From Phoenix dactylifera (lineage: Eukaryota > Streptophyta > Magnoliopsida > Arecales > Arecaceae), in NCBI RefSeq assembly GCF_009389715.1, contig NW_024067820.1, positions 429,430 through 493,429 on the forward strand: a DNA stretch of 64,000 nt. The letters run 5' to 3'. This document shows positions 47,141 through 58,795 of this stretch, one piece after another. Position numbers and translations under genes: made by a program. The notes under the pieces were generated by a model that saw only the letters and a list, made by a program, of their open reading frames with translations, ran no database searches and was not told where the DNA came from. How positions within the stretch are numbered: the stretch's first letter is position 1; every line of letters starts with the position of its first letter.

Positions 47141-49361
47141 CGTCCCTGTTTGTAATCATCAAACTATGCCATTTTTAATATGGGAAAATTCAAAGCATCC
47201 AGAGAAAAGTATTATCTAATTAAGCAAATATCCATTACTGGAAAACAAGTGCCTAAATAACTGTGGCCAAATCATACTCCACTTAATGGAGATTTAAAAG
47301 CTGCAACCAAGATCAGCAGGTACTTCCGTCCAATTGAGAAAAGTCTTCGACGCCGCTAAGCATACAGACCTGATGAACCCCGCTATGACTGCTAGCCAGA
47401 CAATATCACCCTTCCTCAAGCCATCCAAATTCTTTTTGGTGGCTGACACAATAGGAATCCTTTAAACATCATCATGCATGACCAGTATATAATGTTCCTA
47501 ATTCCCCCTAAAATGCTGAACTGAATTTTGGGATATCCACAATCAACTTTGAAGGAAAAAAAACTGTCACTCACACTACATTTACCAATGTATGCTTTAT
47601 ATGAACATTCCAGAAAAGCTACTGTGTGACACCTATACTTTCTAAATAATCAATTTCCAAATGGCGACTTTTCAAAGTCCTGAGCATTTATAAAACTTAA
47701 ACATGACTGCTAGCCAAACAGCAATATTACCCTTCCTCAAGCCATCCATTTTTTTTTTTTGGTGGCTGACAAAATAGGAATCCTTTAAACATCATTCTGC
47801 ATGACTAGTATATAATGTTCCTAATTCCCCCTAAAATGCTGAACTGCATTTTAGGATATCCACAATCAACTTCGAAGTTAAAAAAAACAGTCACACTATA
47901 TTTACCAATGTATACTTTATATGGACATTCCAGAAAGGCTACTGTGTGACACCTGTACTTTCTAAATAATCTGGTAAATTTTCAAAGTCCTAAGCATTTA
48001 TAAAACTTAAACATGCATTCCGAGTCACCTCGTAACAGCCGAAGATTCAAGTTCAAAAGGAGCATAGATAGAAATTAGAATAATGTTGAATGTAACAACA
48101 AGGTAAAAGAAACAACAAATAAGGCAAGTTAGAGCTGATTATATTAGTGAGAGAGAGAGGGGGGGGGGGAGGGAAAGTGGGAGAGAGGCATGGTCATGGT
48201 TGGATCATTCATTGCCATCTTCAACAACTTTTAAATTATAAAATCTTGATAGTCTCTTGCCCTAGTTTTGGTGGCCATATCAATATCTACCAACCATAAC
48301 GAAAAAGTGCTTGTTCTATATTTCAACTTAAAAAAAAAAAGAGAAAAAGTTCACAGAGATGCAAACAAAAGGCTATTAGAGCTGACCTTGATGCTTTGAT
48401 TTTGATCTATTTTTACATAAGAAGTACAACAGTTATCTATCAAGCACAAAAAAGCTGGCAGATGTAAGCATACATCACAACTTAGATAATTTCATACTTA
48501 TCATAGTGATTTAACTAAACACATCAATCCTATAAGATTGGTTCCTTAAGATTATAACAATCTTCAACTTTGGCAGATGCATTAGATTCAAAACACATGA
48601 AAATACATTAGATGGGATCCTTAAGATTATAACAATCTTCAACTTTGGCAGATACATTAGATTCAAAACACGAAGAGAGCAAGCAACAAATCAGATACTA
48701 ATGGCTTAGATAAGACTCAGATATCTGTGTCAATGAACGCAAATGGCATTAGCTATAATGACTTCGCCAGCACCGGGATAGCACTTTGGAAGGACTGAAA
48801 TTCATAAATAATGGAAACAATTTGTGCAGACTGATGTATAGCAGGCTAGAGATAATTTTCTAATTTTATGTCAGCCAAAAAGCAGAGAGATCTACATATA
48901 ATTTTGGCTTTCCTGTTAGATACATCAGAAGTTTATGGGTAGAAACACCCAACTTTTTCGCCTTATTATTAAGAATTTGAGAGGATGCTGGTAAAATTGG
49001 AGGACATAGACATGATGAAGAAAATTGCAAAACTGAACACAATGATCTACAGCAATAACAAAAGAATATTGCAAAATACTGGTCTACAGGGATAAAAAAC
49101 TTACACATGTTGTAATGTGGCATGAAATATCATGCTCCCGATCGCAAGTATCATATTGGATATATGAAGAACACTAAATCTTTTCTCAAAGCGCTGTCGC
49201 AAGGCATTTATAAGTCCAATGAGTGCCAAAAGTATGCAAGGCACATTGGATATAGTGTTGTAAAATTCCGCAATATAAGATGAATGGGTATAGTTTTCCT
49301 CGCACAACTCAACAGTTGATGTTACTGGGCCCCAAAAACTTGATACTACCGAATCTGCCAT
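45943..49361 (-). CDS. ACER: Alkaline ceramidase (ACER/YPC1 family)
   Basis: Membrane hydrolase that splits ceramide or phytoceramide into a long-chain base and a fatty acid at the ER/Golgi. Two coding exons on the minus strand, 49105-49361 and 45943-46459, join in frame to 257 aa, near the 255 aa of Arabidopsis ACER. The N terminus is MADSVVSSFWGPVTS, followed by CEENYTHSSYIAEFYNTISN, which holds the acidic calcium-site residues. The catalytic set of the CREST-type family is present: S76 and H80 in GSMIFHATLQHV, D91 in QSDETPMVWE, and H206 and H210 in PQGHAWWH. Seven hydrophobic segments are expected and visible. The protein ends KPKKQE, a lysine-rich tail that may help ER retention. All catalytic residues are intact. 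The intron (46460-49104) is 2.6 kb and rich in tandem duplications. Confidence 0.95.
47062..47138. repeat. Compound (CA)n(TA)n microsatellite
   Basis: About 29 bases of CA followed by about 47 bases of TA, inside the ceramidase coding intron. Confidence 0.95.
47385..48010. repeat. Tandem duplication, 318-base period, in the ceramidase intron
   Basis: ATGACTGCTAGCCA at 47385 recurs at 47703, and the order of shared blocks (CCTTCCTCAAGCCATCCA, TATAATGTTCCTAATTCCCC, CAGAAA-GCTACTGTGTGACA, AGCATTTATAAAACTTAAAC) is the same. The copies differ by scattered substitutions and short indels. Confidence 0.85.
48541..48683. repeat. Tandem duplication, 75-base period, in the ceramidase intron
   Basis: CCTTAAGATTATAACAATC...TTAGATTCAAAACAC starts at 48544 and again at 48619, almost identical. 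Confidence 0.85.
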
Positions 49362-50239
49362 TTCTCTATTAATTAGTTACTGGATTTCAAATTCACATAA
49401 TGAAGGAACCTTGCGTACAAAGAACGGATGCTAAATCATATGGGTAGCAACAAGATGCACCTGCAGAAAATAAGACAGTTATCTCATAAGCATTCATATA
49501 AGAGCATCAATAGTAAATGTAATCTCATATGGAACCATCTGACACCACAAATAAAATGAATCCCCATTAAAAAAAACTGCAGAAATATCTGATTTCCAAA
49601 ACATACAAATTCGGCAAGTTGTAGGTTCCCAGCATCTATCTCACTGGAACATGCTTATGGCCATGCCTACAACACTACCAACAATGCACATATAAATATA
49701 TACTAACTATCAGATACCATCAAGCATTATTACTTTCTAAATACAAGCAACTACAATAATGAGAAACACTTGCTGATATATGTCCATTTTCCACAAAAAT
49801 CAAAATAACCGTTAAGGAGTTCGAACAAACTTTGTTATTCAACTGCCCCCATATATGGTGTGTATTACCTATCATATTTTTATATGCGTAATACAAAATA
49901 CATGCATATAGCATTTCAAAACACAATAGATGCAGCACACTTGACACTGGGGTAGCATGATTTCAGACATTGATCATACACAAGCTATAAGTAAAAGCTA
50001 CAAAGTTGTCACTATGGGTGAAGAGATGAACAAAAGAGAAAAATCCATTTCCATTCCCTGATGTACCAACCAACTAATAGATGTTTCGGCATAAATGCAA
50101 ATTTTTAACTATTCCATCCACAAGATCTCTCGTGTTCTTGATTTCCTAATCCAAATATCTTTCTTTCCTACTTCCTAGTGTTAATAAAATCTTGTCCAAG
50201 ACCTAGTAAATATACAATCAAAATAAGAAAAGGCAAAGG

Positions 50240-50475
50240 GTCTCAACCAAGGTCCGCCGAATCAATACCGGAATCCATATCGGTCGGCGGACAGGTCGGT
50301 ACGGTACCAGTTCGGTACCGTGCTGACATGGTAGGCTAGGCTGTGCTGGTTTCATATTGGCATGCCCAATTTTTTTTTATAGAGTTTTCCGCCGCTACTG
50401 TACCGACACACAGTATGATTGGGCATGTCGGTTTCGTACTAGCACGTCCAGCTTTTTTTAGAGTTTTTCAAGTTG
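50240..50475 (+). mobile_element. GGTACC-rich interspersed element, second copy
   Basis: Starts CAAGGTCCGCCGAATC and runs through GGTCGGTACGGTACCAGTTC, with later TACCGACACACAG and CATGTCGGTTTCG blocks. It shares its head with the minus-strand copy at 7090-7315. Non-coding. Confidence 0.5.
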
Positions 50476-51099
50476 ATTTAATTGGCAATCAATCTTTTTG
50501 AACTTTTTCAATGATTTTAAGTCTAATTTGATATTTCTACGATCCCGGTTTAACCTAAATGATGCATGTTATTGTTTTAAAATAATATAAATCATAAAAT
50601 GATTAGTGAGATGCTGCATGCTACAAGAAGCAACATAAAATATCCTCAAATCAATAGTGAGGTGAAAAATATAAAACAATACAATCAATTACATATATTT
50701 AAAGCACAACATACACACCGATCTAAAATCTCGTCGAGTGGCAATGCCTCTCGTAGATATCCGGATCATTAGCATAGTCAGGAGGCACATCAACCCACCC
50801 CTCTAACTAAGCGGCGTTGTAGTCTTGTATGCTCATCCCATAAGAAATGCGCTCCAAATTATTTTGCAAATTTCGAGCTATTTTTTCACCCCCCCCCCCC
50901 AATTTTTTTTGAAGAAATGAGATAGAAAAGAGAAAGCACACCCTATTTAGGCCTGGATCTTCCTTCAATCATGCTGAATTAGTGTGATTTTCGTCATGAG
51001 GAAAAGAAAAAAAGCCAGAGATCTTAGAAACGATGTTGGAAAGACCTTCTCAGGCCTGCCTTCCTAACATATTTTAATCAGCAAATAAAGAAAGGGGAG

Positions 51100-51350
51100 G
51101 AGGCCCAGTTGAGAACCGGGTCGACTTCGGTTCGCACCAAGTTCGAACAATTGGCCAGTTTTGAACGGTTTCGGTTCGGTTCTGGCCTTGTTCGGTCAGT
51201 GTTGGTTGGTCCGGAACTGGTTCCAGCCGGTTTAGGGCCGGAACCGGTTTCAATAGGCGAACCGACCCGGTTTTCCACTAGGTCGGCTTGGTACGAGCAG
51301 AACTGGGCGGGGTCGGGCCGGTTTGGCCTTCCTTGGTCTCAACCTTCCAT
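51100..51350. repeat. CCGGTT/GGTTCG motif-rich repeat
   Basis: Short motifs GGTTCGGTTC, AACCGGTTTC, CCGGTTTAGGGCCGG recur for about 250 bases in otherwise AT-rich sequence. Long open frames on both strands follow from this composition and are not genes. Confidence 0.55.
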
Positions 51351-52267
51351 GTAATCTAAAATGTGAAGGAGAGAATATCACAAAAATGTTTGACCAAACA
51401 AAAATATATGAGATCACACTTAAAGGAAATATTCTTTTAACATAATTTAAGACCCAAAGTAAAGAATGTTGCAAAACATAATAGGAAATTAGAAAAACAT
51501 GAGATCACACTAAAAAGAATCGTTATTTCAACTTTCAAGAGAAAGTTTCCTCAATAACCAAACTTCGCACCCCACTACAAGTGGAAGTATACTCTCAATT
51601 TTTTTTATCATCCTACAACAATATCAAATAATTTCAAGCTAACACCCAATAGTATTCCCCCAAAAAAGAAATGCACCACTAGAATAACAATATCAGAGCG
51701 TGTTATTGGAATTTTACATGAAGAAAAGTCTTGACTTCCACTAGCCAAAGACAATCCTGGTAACCCTGTGAACAGGGTTCCCTCCAACAGGGACCGCCTA
51801 AAAATTCTCATTCAAATATTTAGCAGGTGGCTGGATCAGAACTTGAGTGACAATCAATAGTTTCTTTCTTCCAATATGAGATCATTCCCTCAAGAGGAAG
51901 AACCCTATATACTCCATGAAGAAGAGCACATATAAGATTTAACATAAACTGTTCCATTGATCATCTACCTCTATATTTCTGTTCAGAACAATCATGGAAA
52001 GCAAGTGAAAAAGGCGGTCAACTGCTACAATCTCATCATCACAACGGACTAGGAAAGTTCCCATGAACCCACAAAGGATTTATATCTACAGAAAAAATAA
52101 TCTTGTGTGCATACCGAACACCAGATCTCATTTCATCAAAAAGCAGAAAAATTCCAAAATTCCATAACAAGGTCACCATGTTAATCAAATCCCATGCTTA
52201 GATATAGTAGGCTCAAATCAAGAGGCTCAACAAACTTAGCAAAGTTCAAATCACCACTAAGGTGGGG

Positions 52268-52269
52268 GG

Positions 52270-52317
<48 letters not shown>
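52268..52317. repeat. (GA)n microsatellite preceded by a G-run
   Basis: GGGGGGGG followed by an uninterrupted GA run of about 46 bases. Confidence 0.95.
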
Positions 52318-52320
<3 letters not shown>

Positions 52321-55198
52321 TAAACTTCATGAAAGAAGACACATAATTGGGTTTTCAGGAGATAGTAAGAAGCAAATTTGATGACCAATTTTCAAAAGGT
52401 GCTAGATCTAATTTCCTATCAGATTTTAAGCAAGAAAAAGAGAACAAGTTTGATCAAGCCCCATGAAAATGGAGCCCAATCTGGTGAAGAAACACACCAA
52501 GCAGCAGAATAAAGAGTGAGACCGTCAATTTTCTCTAACTTAAAAGGGCTGCACAATAAATTAAACCCTTAAATCTAGATTTAACCTATATCATTTATTA
52601 AATTATAATGATTCTTATTCTTGAACCAAAGTTATGGCCAGAGAAAACAATGAAGATATTTATATCCAAAATCCAATCATAGCACATTCAAGTTGTCATA
52701 ACTTGGTCCAAACAAGCTATTATAGGTTCTAGCACGTCCATCCAAGTGAGTCTAAAAGCAACCATATAACAGATATTTAAATCCTAGTTATGGACCCAAA
52801 CGGCTATGGTTTGAAGGACTTGAAACTGTATTTAGAGTATTACTATACTATTAAATTTCAATCTAAGACTCAACTGCCCTAGTTTGCATCAGGATCTATC
52901 TTATCCTAGGAAGAGTAATAAAGGGGTCTCAAGAAAGATATTTCAGGGACGAAATACTGATAACTAAGAATAGGTTTCTCTCTCCACCATCCCATTAGAA
53001 CTCCTATGGTCTCAATTCTATATTGTTTTACAACTTTGGAACATTAATAAAAATTTGTCAGCAAGCAGTAAATAACAATTTGAAACCAACAAGGGAAACA
53101 GAGGTTAGACAATATGCCATGATCCCATCCCATATTGAATTGGGAAGTAAAATCACCAGAGGACCACAAAACAGAAATGGAAATTTAACACACATAAAAA
53201 AGGATCACAAACAATAGAACTCTTCCAGCAGATAGCAAGCCTCTTCAAATAAAAATGAACATGTAGACTAATATTTACCCATAAAAATTTAGCCTCCAAA
53301 ACTAATATTTTATAAAAATTTCTTCTATCATCCCAAACTACAGAGCCAACCATGAGGAAGAATTCTCAAATTCTTCAAGAACTGTTATGAGACATCAGAT
53401 AATTTCAATCTGTAATTGAAGACTCTAGATCAACCAATTGAGAGGATACTTTGAACAACTACAAAATTTAACAGCATGGCATCCAAGCCAAAGTATAAAT
53501 TACGATTAAGTAAACTAAATCCTAGTGCTCCTCTAACCAGATGTTTGCACTTATTTCATTTTTTTACACGTTTTAAACAAAATTCATATGGAACCTTTCC
53601 TGAATTACAGTTCATACAAAGGTTTCTTCTTTGACAGTGAAGCTCTGCTCTGAAGGTAAAAAAGCTATCAGTACAATATAAATATTCCCATCAATAACCT
53701 ATCCACATATTGTCCCCAAATTTCTATCCAAAATAGCCATAACAAACAATTGAAGAAAGTTGATCAACTTCTTTGAAGAATATCCTCATCACAAAGACCA
53801 TCAGGGGAGATAAAGCACACTCCTTAAACCCATAAGTTGAGCATTAGAGCTAATTTCAATCAAACCAAAAATATGCAATATTTAAACCTAAGGCTTACGC
53901 CTCTTCCACACCCAATTCTCTATGCTATAATATACTGATGATACCCAAAAACTAGAAGGCCACTATAAGCACTTCTCAGAACCAGTAATCAAGCAAAATA
54001 CCTAATCTTAATCACATGTGGCTATTCTATATCTCAGCCTCATACTTAAACAGCCTCTCAGGAAGCAACTCTCTTTGCTTCAATGCATCAATAAATCTAA
54101 AACACTTTGATTTCCTTCAAATCTGAAAAAAATAAAAAACAAAAAAAAAACACAGTTTGATTTCCAAGGACTGCAGTAGTTGAAGACTGGGGGGATTCAG
54201 ATGATATCTGGATAGGCCCGCATCACAAATTAGAATAAGAACAATAAGGAAACAACTAGAGAATCTCCAATCGGAAACAGAAAATTAGGGTTTTTTTTTT
54301 GACAGATAGTATACCTCAAAAAGATGCCTTGAAGGATTAAAAGTAAAGGGTTCTAAGGGACCAGCTAGGGTTTAAAACATCTCAATGACTCGACGACAAA
54401 ATTTCCTAGGATAACAAAATATAAAGACACGTGCTGGTCACATGAAGATCACGTGAGATTGGACGATTCGGACTTGGATTCCAAGAACCTGAAATATTGG
54501 ACATGTTGCTATGTCTAAAGGTAGTGGGACCAACTGTATCCACAGAAACAGGGCAAATTAGCCTTCAGTTTATCCAACTTAACCCAAACTTGGAAAGAAA
54601 CTTGTCAAATTCTAATTTGCTTCCAAAACATAGTGAGGGCTACAGGTGTGTGACATAGGGTCCAGCTAAAGATTAACCAAAATCTGACATATCAAAAATC
54701 TTTAGAATATTTTCCGGCCAGGCTTGTTTTATGCAAATCCCCAGAAACGACCATCATTAGCCATAATAAAAGAAAAACAAAAGCAGAAATAGCAGCAGTA
54801 CTCAGACCACTTATTTTTTTGGTAAACATAAATTAATGTTCATTAGACATAACATACGTACGGCAACCTCTTTACACACTAGAATGTTATAAGCTATAAT
54901 GATATTGGTCAAATTTGCAATAACATCAATACAATGCATTATACCATGTATGATCATATATCATATATCATTCAAGTTTTCATTTAAAGTTTTCATGAAG
55001 TAAATTTCTAACAAAAATAGGAATATAATCATGATTTTCATGAATAAAAGCACGGCACATACCATCATGGAGCTGATAAAGGATAACAACAGCCAACAAG
55101 CAACAACCAGATCCAAAAAGGACAGGAACAAAGGAAACACAGCAAGCCCTAGTTTCAAAACTCTAAATCTAAATACAGTCAATAAAGATCGAACCCAA

Positions 55199-55252
55199 TT
55201 CCTTTAACAGAAGATCTAAACAAATTCCTTTAACAGAAGATCTAAACAAAGG
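55199..55252. repeat. Tandem 26-base duplication
   Basis: ATTCCTTTAACAGAAGATCT followed by AAACAA, present twice in succession with no mismatch. Confidence 0.9.
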
Positions 55253-55600
55253 AAACGCACTAACCTTGCCCCGATCTCCGAAATCCAACCGGACTCAACT
55301 TATAACACTTGATGAACCAAATCCTTCCATTCTCTCTTCTTTTAAGCTGCCCATAAGGCGATTGGCTTATCCTAGCAAATCAATCCATGCCTATAACACT
55401 CAAATTTCAAAAAATTTACATTAAAAAAAAAGTTTTGGAGACAACTCACTTCCTTAGATTCCATCTTTAATTTCCCACCGATCCCACGACCAACTCGGTC
55501 AAAAAAGAAATCTCCCCGTAGGGATGATACCATGCCGAATCTAATCATTGCAATGTCATCTTTTTTTTCTCATAATAATCCGAAAGAGAAAGAGAGATAC

Positions 55601-55992
55601 CTGGGTTAAGACCGGCCACTTGCGGCGTCTCCTCGATGTCTCGTGAGAACCCTAGCAGTCGATGGGAATCACGGACACTGGGAAGAGTGTAGGATTGTTT
55701 TATGCTACACGGCAAGCGGGCCGGTTTCCCTCAACCGGTTGGACTCCACCTCAGGTCCGGTCCATGATTGCTTCGGCCGGTTTTCGACGGAACCAAAGAC
55801 CTCGGAGATCGAGGACTCGACCGGTTTAGTTGGCCGGTCCGGTCAAAAGTAGAACTAGAAGCGGCCACGGCTATAATTTAGAGGTCCCTCTCTCTCAAAG
55901 TTTATGAGCTTTTCTTCTTTTCCAGCCTGAGCTCGGATCTCGGATCTCGGAATCGCTTCATACTTCACTTGTCTAATCCACCGATCGACGCT
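55601..55992. promoter_or_regulatory. Probable divergent promoter between the ceramidase leader and an unidentified plus-strand transcript
   Basis: On the minus strand a leader exon ends at 55601 with a CAG/GTATCT donor. On the plus strand a pyrimidine-rich leader, with CTCGGATCTCGGATCTCGGA near 55,930, ends ATCGACGCT before a GTAAGCTCT donor at 55,993. Between them (about 55,700-55,860) is a CCGGTT-rich segment. This is the layout of a bidirectional promoter with untranslated first exons, but it is inferred only from splice-like signals. Confidence 0.35.
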
Positions 55993-57262
55993 GTAAGCTC
56001 TCCTTCCCAGCATTTTCCTTGGGTGTTTTAAGAAAATTGGTATCCGTGCATGATTTCGATCTGTTCTCGCTGTTTTGAGAGAAATTTTTTTGTGGGTATA
56101 AATAAATTCTCTGTGATATGGTATGGTTATTGTGCTATTCTTTTCGATGTGGGAGAATCTTCTTCATCTTTTTTTATGTTTAAATTTCATTTGCTTATTC
56201 CTTTGGATCGAAATGGTTCTGATGGGTTTGGAGGGATTAGGGGGCAGATTGCTACGATGGCTTCGGATTTATTACTAAACATGTTCCTGAGGTTTGGATC
56301 TGGAGCTAAGGGAAAGTAAAGCGGGGGAAAAGAAAAGGTTGTTCCCACTAAGAAAATTAGATAATGTATAAAAAGGAAAAGAGGAAGGGAGAAAGTTCGC
56401 ATTTCCGTTTAACTAAAACAAGATCAAGTTGGTAGTTGAGCAACATTATGGTTCCAGAATAATAGGATCCATAATTGTTACATTGAGAACCAGCTACAGA
56501 CATGCATGTGTACGTTCATGTGTGTGTTGAAGTGGCCGCTTCGATTTATTGGTGATTGGCGCAGCTAAGAACTGCTAAGTATCTTGCTCATAGGCAAATG
56601 ATCGTGTTAGAGGTCAGTCATAAAGGGTATGTTTTTTGACATCAGTCCCACTAGTGTGAGCTTTCAAGGTTTCTTCTCTGCATCTTCAGTTGCAATGAGT
56701 AACTTTACCTATATATAGGCTACACTACTACTTATTTGTAAATGGAAGGCTTGCTTTGCATCAGTAAAGCACAAAATAATTGAGGACGTAGCATAAAGAT
56801 GTATAACCTCATTGTTTCTTGATTCCATTAAGGTCTTTTGGTATTTTTGAGATGATGCGAGATATGTAGAATGTGTTAAAGTTGTCACTTTGGAGTGGCA
56901 TCCAAAGATACGATATTCTATTAATTATTCTGTACAGCATGAAAATTTTCTGAATATGTAAGTGGAGCAATGAAAACAGTATTCTTTTATCAATGATTCT
57001 AGTGATAAAGGAGGAGGGAACTTACCCAAAATAAAAAAGAAGATGTGATTTTGTATGATAAAATTGGTGACATGCTTGTTGCTTATAGTTTAGATAATTA
57101 AAAAAAAAAGGGTATGCTAGTCAAGCACCAAAATCAGTGGCCATGAAGTGGCAAATGGACCTGTATTTTTTTCGTGTTTAGTTTGAATAAGTTTCTTTTA
57201 AAGAATCTGGTCCTTCACAAAATCGCATGATAAAGAATTCTTGTCGTTTATGGTATATTGTG
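55993..57262. other. Region without recognised genes
   Basis: T-rich on the plus strand and intron-like. Open frames such as 56050-56319 carry no known motif. It may be the first intron of a plus-strand gene whose coding exons lie beyond the window. Confidence 0.3.
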
Positions 57263-57270
57263 GTGATCAT

Positions 57271-58787
57271 TAGGGGTGTAAACGAGCCAAACATGAGTGA
57301 GCTGGCCCCAGCTCAATCTAAGGTCAAAATGTTATGGGGACTCGAGCTCATTTCAAGTTGGGATGGGAGCTGACTTAAGCTTGGCTCATTGTTGACCCTG
57401 GTCCCCATGTCGTTTTTATTGGTAGATCTTTATCAAGAAAAGAAAAACCCATGTCATTGCACCTGTTGTTGGGGTATATACGAAGAAGGAGAAGGTGGTG
57501 TGGACCTACTCATACAGGTTTGGGATTTTGGAACCCGAGGGCATGGAGTTTTTAATGGTTTAGAGTTAAGATTTAAAAAGTGGAGAGAAAATAGGAAGTT
57601 GACGGAGGTTAGGGCTTGTGACTAGTGCACTTTTGGAGAGAGGAATTGCTTGGGGGCTTAGAGCAACATTTGGAAAAAAATTTAGGTGATCTAAACTGTT
57701 TAGAATGCAATCTAGCAGTTTGTATGCTTTCTTTTTTTCCCTGACAACTATTTGGCCATAATGGATAGACATAGAGTGTCAGTTGCTGACTTCCTAGTTT
57801 ATAGGTTATAACCACTCCCGCCTTAAATTACATCTACATCTAAGAAGAGAGAATTAGACCTTCCACATTTGGGAGTGTATTTATCACACATTATCAAATA
57901 ATACTTGTTGCTGCTGGGAATCGGCCCGACCAAGGCATGTAGTTGGCTGAGCTCCTGGAGAGGCTTAGACGATCGGCTACTCAAACTATAAAGATCAGCT
58001 GAAGATCGCGATGTGTCTTTAAGGTGGCGATGTGGTAGTTGCTATGCTTGGTGGCGATGGCTCTGATGCCGGTCACTCCCGAGGTAGTGCTGAGCAGAGG
58101 CGATCATGCTCGGACCTTTTGCTTCAGCGCCGCATTCGACCTGAAATAGCAATGACAGAGATGTCCTCTTGCCGGAGAGTATCCAATAGGGACCTTCTGA
58201 TACCTAAGTCGGACTCTCAAATAACAACGAAGGTATTATGAGAGCGGTAGAGTGGTAGCACGAGAGTGTAAAAGGGCTTGAAAGTATTTACTTAAAAGGT
58301 CCTCTGAGGGTCGCTAAAAAGTTTGGGCGTGTGGATTGGCCGTTTTGGTAACTGATTGCATCTTGCATGCTCGTAATCATTTGCAATTGTAGCCGAGCTG
58401 TCGCCAGCTAGGAGAAAGTTTGAAATTTGAAGAGCTCTGCACACGCGTTGGGGTAGGCCATATGGCGGACTTTGACTAGTTGATCGAAGGCTTCGTGGCG
58501 AGCTCTCATTGGTTGGTCTGCCACATCGGCTGTGGTCAGCTTCAAGGTGGTATCAATACTAAATTTTTAAATCTAAAAAGAGATCACATCTATTCAAATT
58601 AAATATCATGTGGTCAACAACAGTAGAATTTTGAGCTGCATCGAGCTGATAATGAGTGTGCTTGGCCTAGCTCGTGTTCAAGTCGTTCATTTTTTGCTTG
58701 TCCTCGGCTTGTTTACTATTCAAGCTAAGCTTGAATTTTGAGCAGAACACAAGTTGCTGCAATTGGCTCTTTTGTTTGACATTCCTA
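57271..58787. mobile_element. Non-autonomous hAT-like DNA transposon with nested insertion
   Basis: Left end TAGGGGTGTAAACGAGCC and right end (reverse strand) TAGGAATGTCAAACAAAAGA resemble each other and the TAGGGGTGT-type termini of plant hAT elements. The flanks are GTGATCAT (57263-57270) and GTGATCAC (58788-58795), a 7-of-8 match to an 8-base target duplication, as hAT produces. There is no transposase. The ends are rich in GAGCTCGAGC/GGCTTGTTT-like motifs. Confidence 0.6.
57906..58544 (+). mobile_element. Possible solo or truncated LTR nested in the hAT-like element
   Basis: A GC-richer block of about 640 bases inside AT-rich surroundings. It begins TGTTGCTGCTGGGAATCGG, ends GTCAGCTTCA and is followed closely by TGGTATCAATAC, which resembles a methionine-tRNA primer site. 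Text such as GGACCTTCTGATACCTAAGTC and GGTCCTCTGAGGGTCG is LTR-like to my eye. No partner LTR is present, so the boundaries are uncertain. Confidence 0.3.
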
Positions 58788-58795
58788 GTGATCAC

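Larger units (their letters stand above)
49461..55600 (-). other. Probable 5' UTR intron of the ceramidase gene
   Basis: Just upstream of the start codon, on the minus strand, is an acceptor (TTATTTTCTGCAG before GTGCATC, exon from 49460). A donor, AACCCAG then GTATCT, lies at 55601/55600. Together they would make a 6.1 kb intron in the 5' leader. The stretch holds no recognised gene, only repeats. An alternative donor (GGGGCAAG then GTTAGT) is near 55,263. No transcript evidence is available. Confidence 0.4.

Noticed and set aside
50880..50910. Run of Cs and Ts as a possible regulatory tract
   Set aside because: Homopolymer runs are common here and nothing links this one to a gene.
56540..56620. 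Short plus-strand exon-like stretch reading LRTAKYLAHRQMIVLE between AG and GT
   Set aside because: Flanking signals are ordinary and no family is recognised. A 48-base stop-free stretch is expected by chance.
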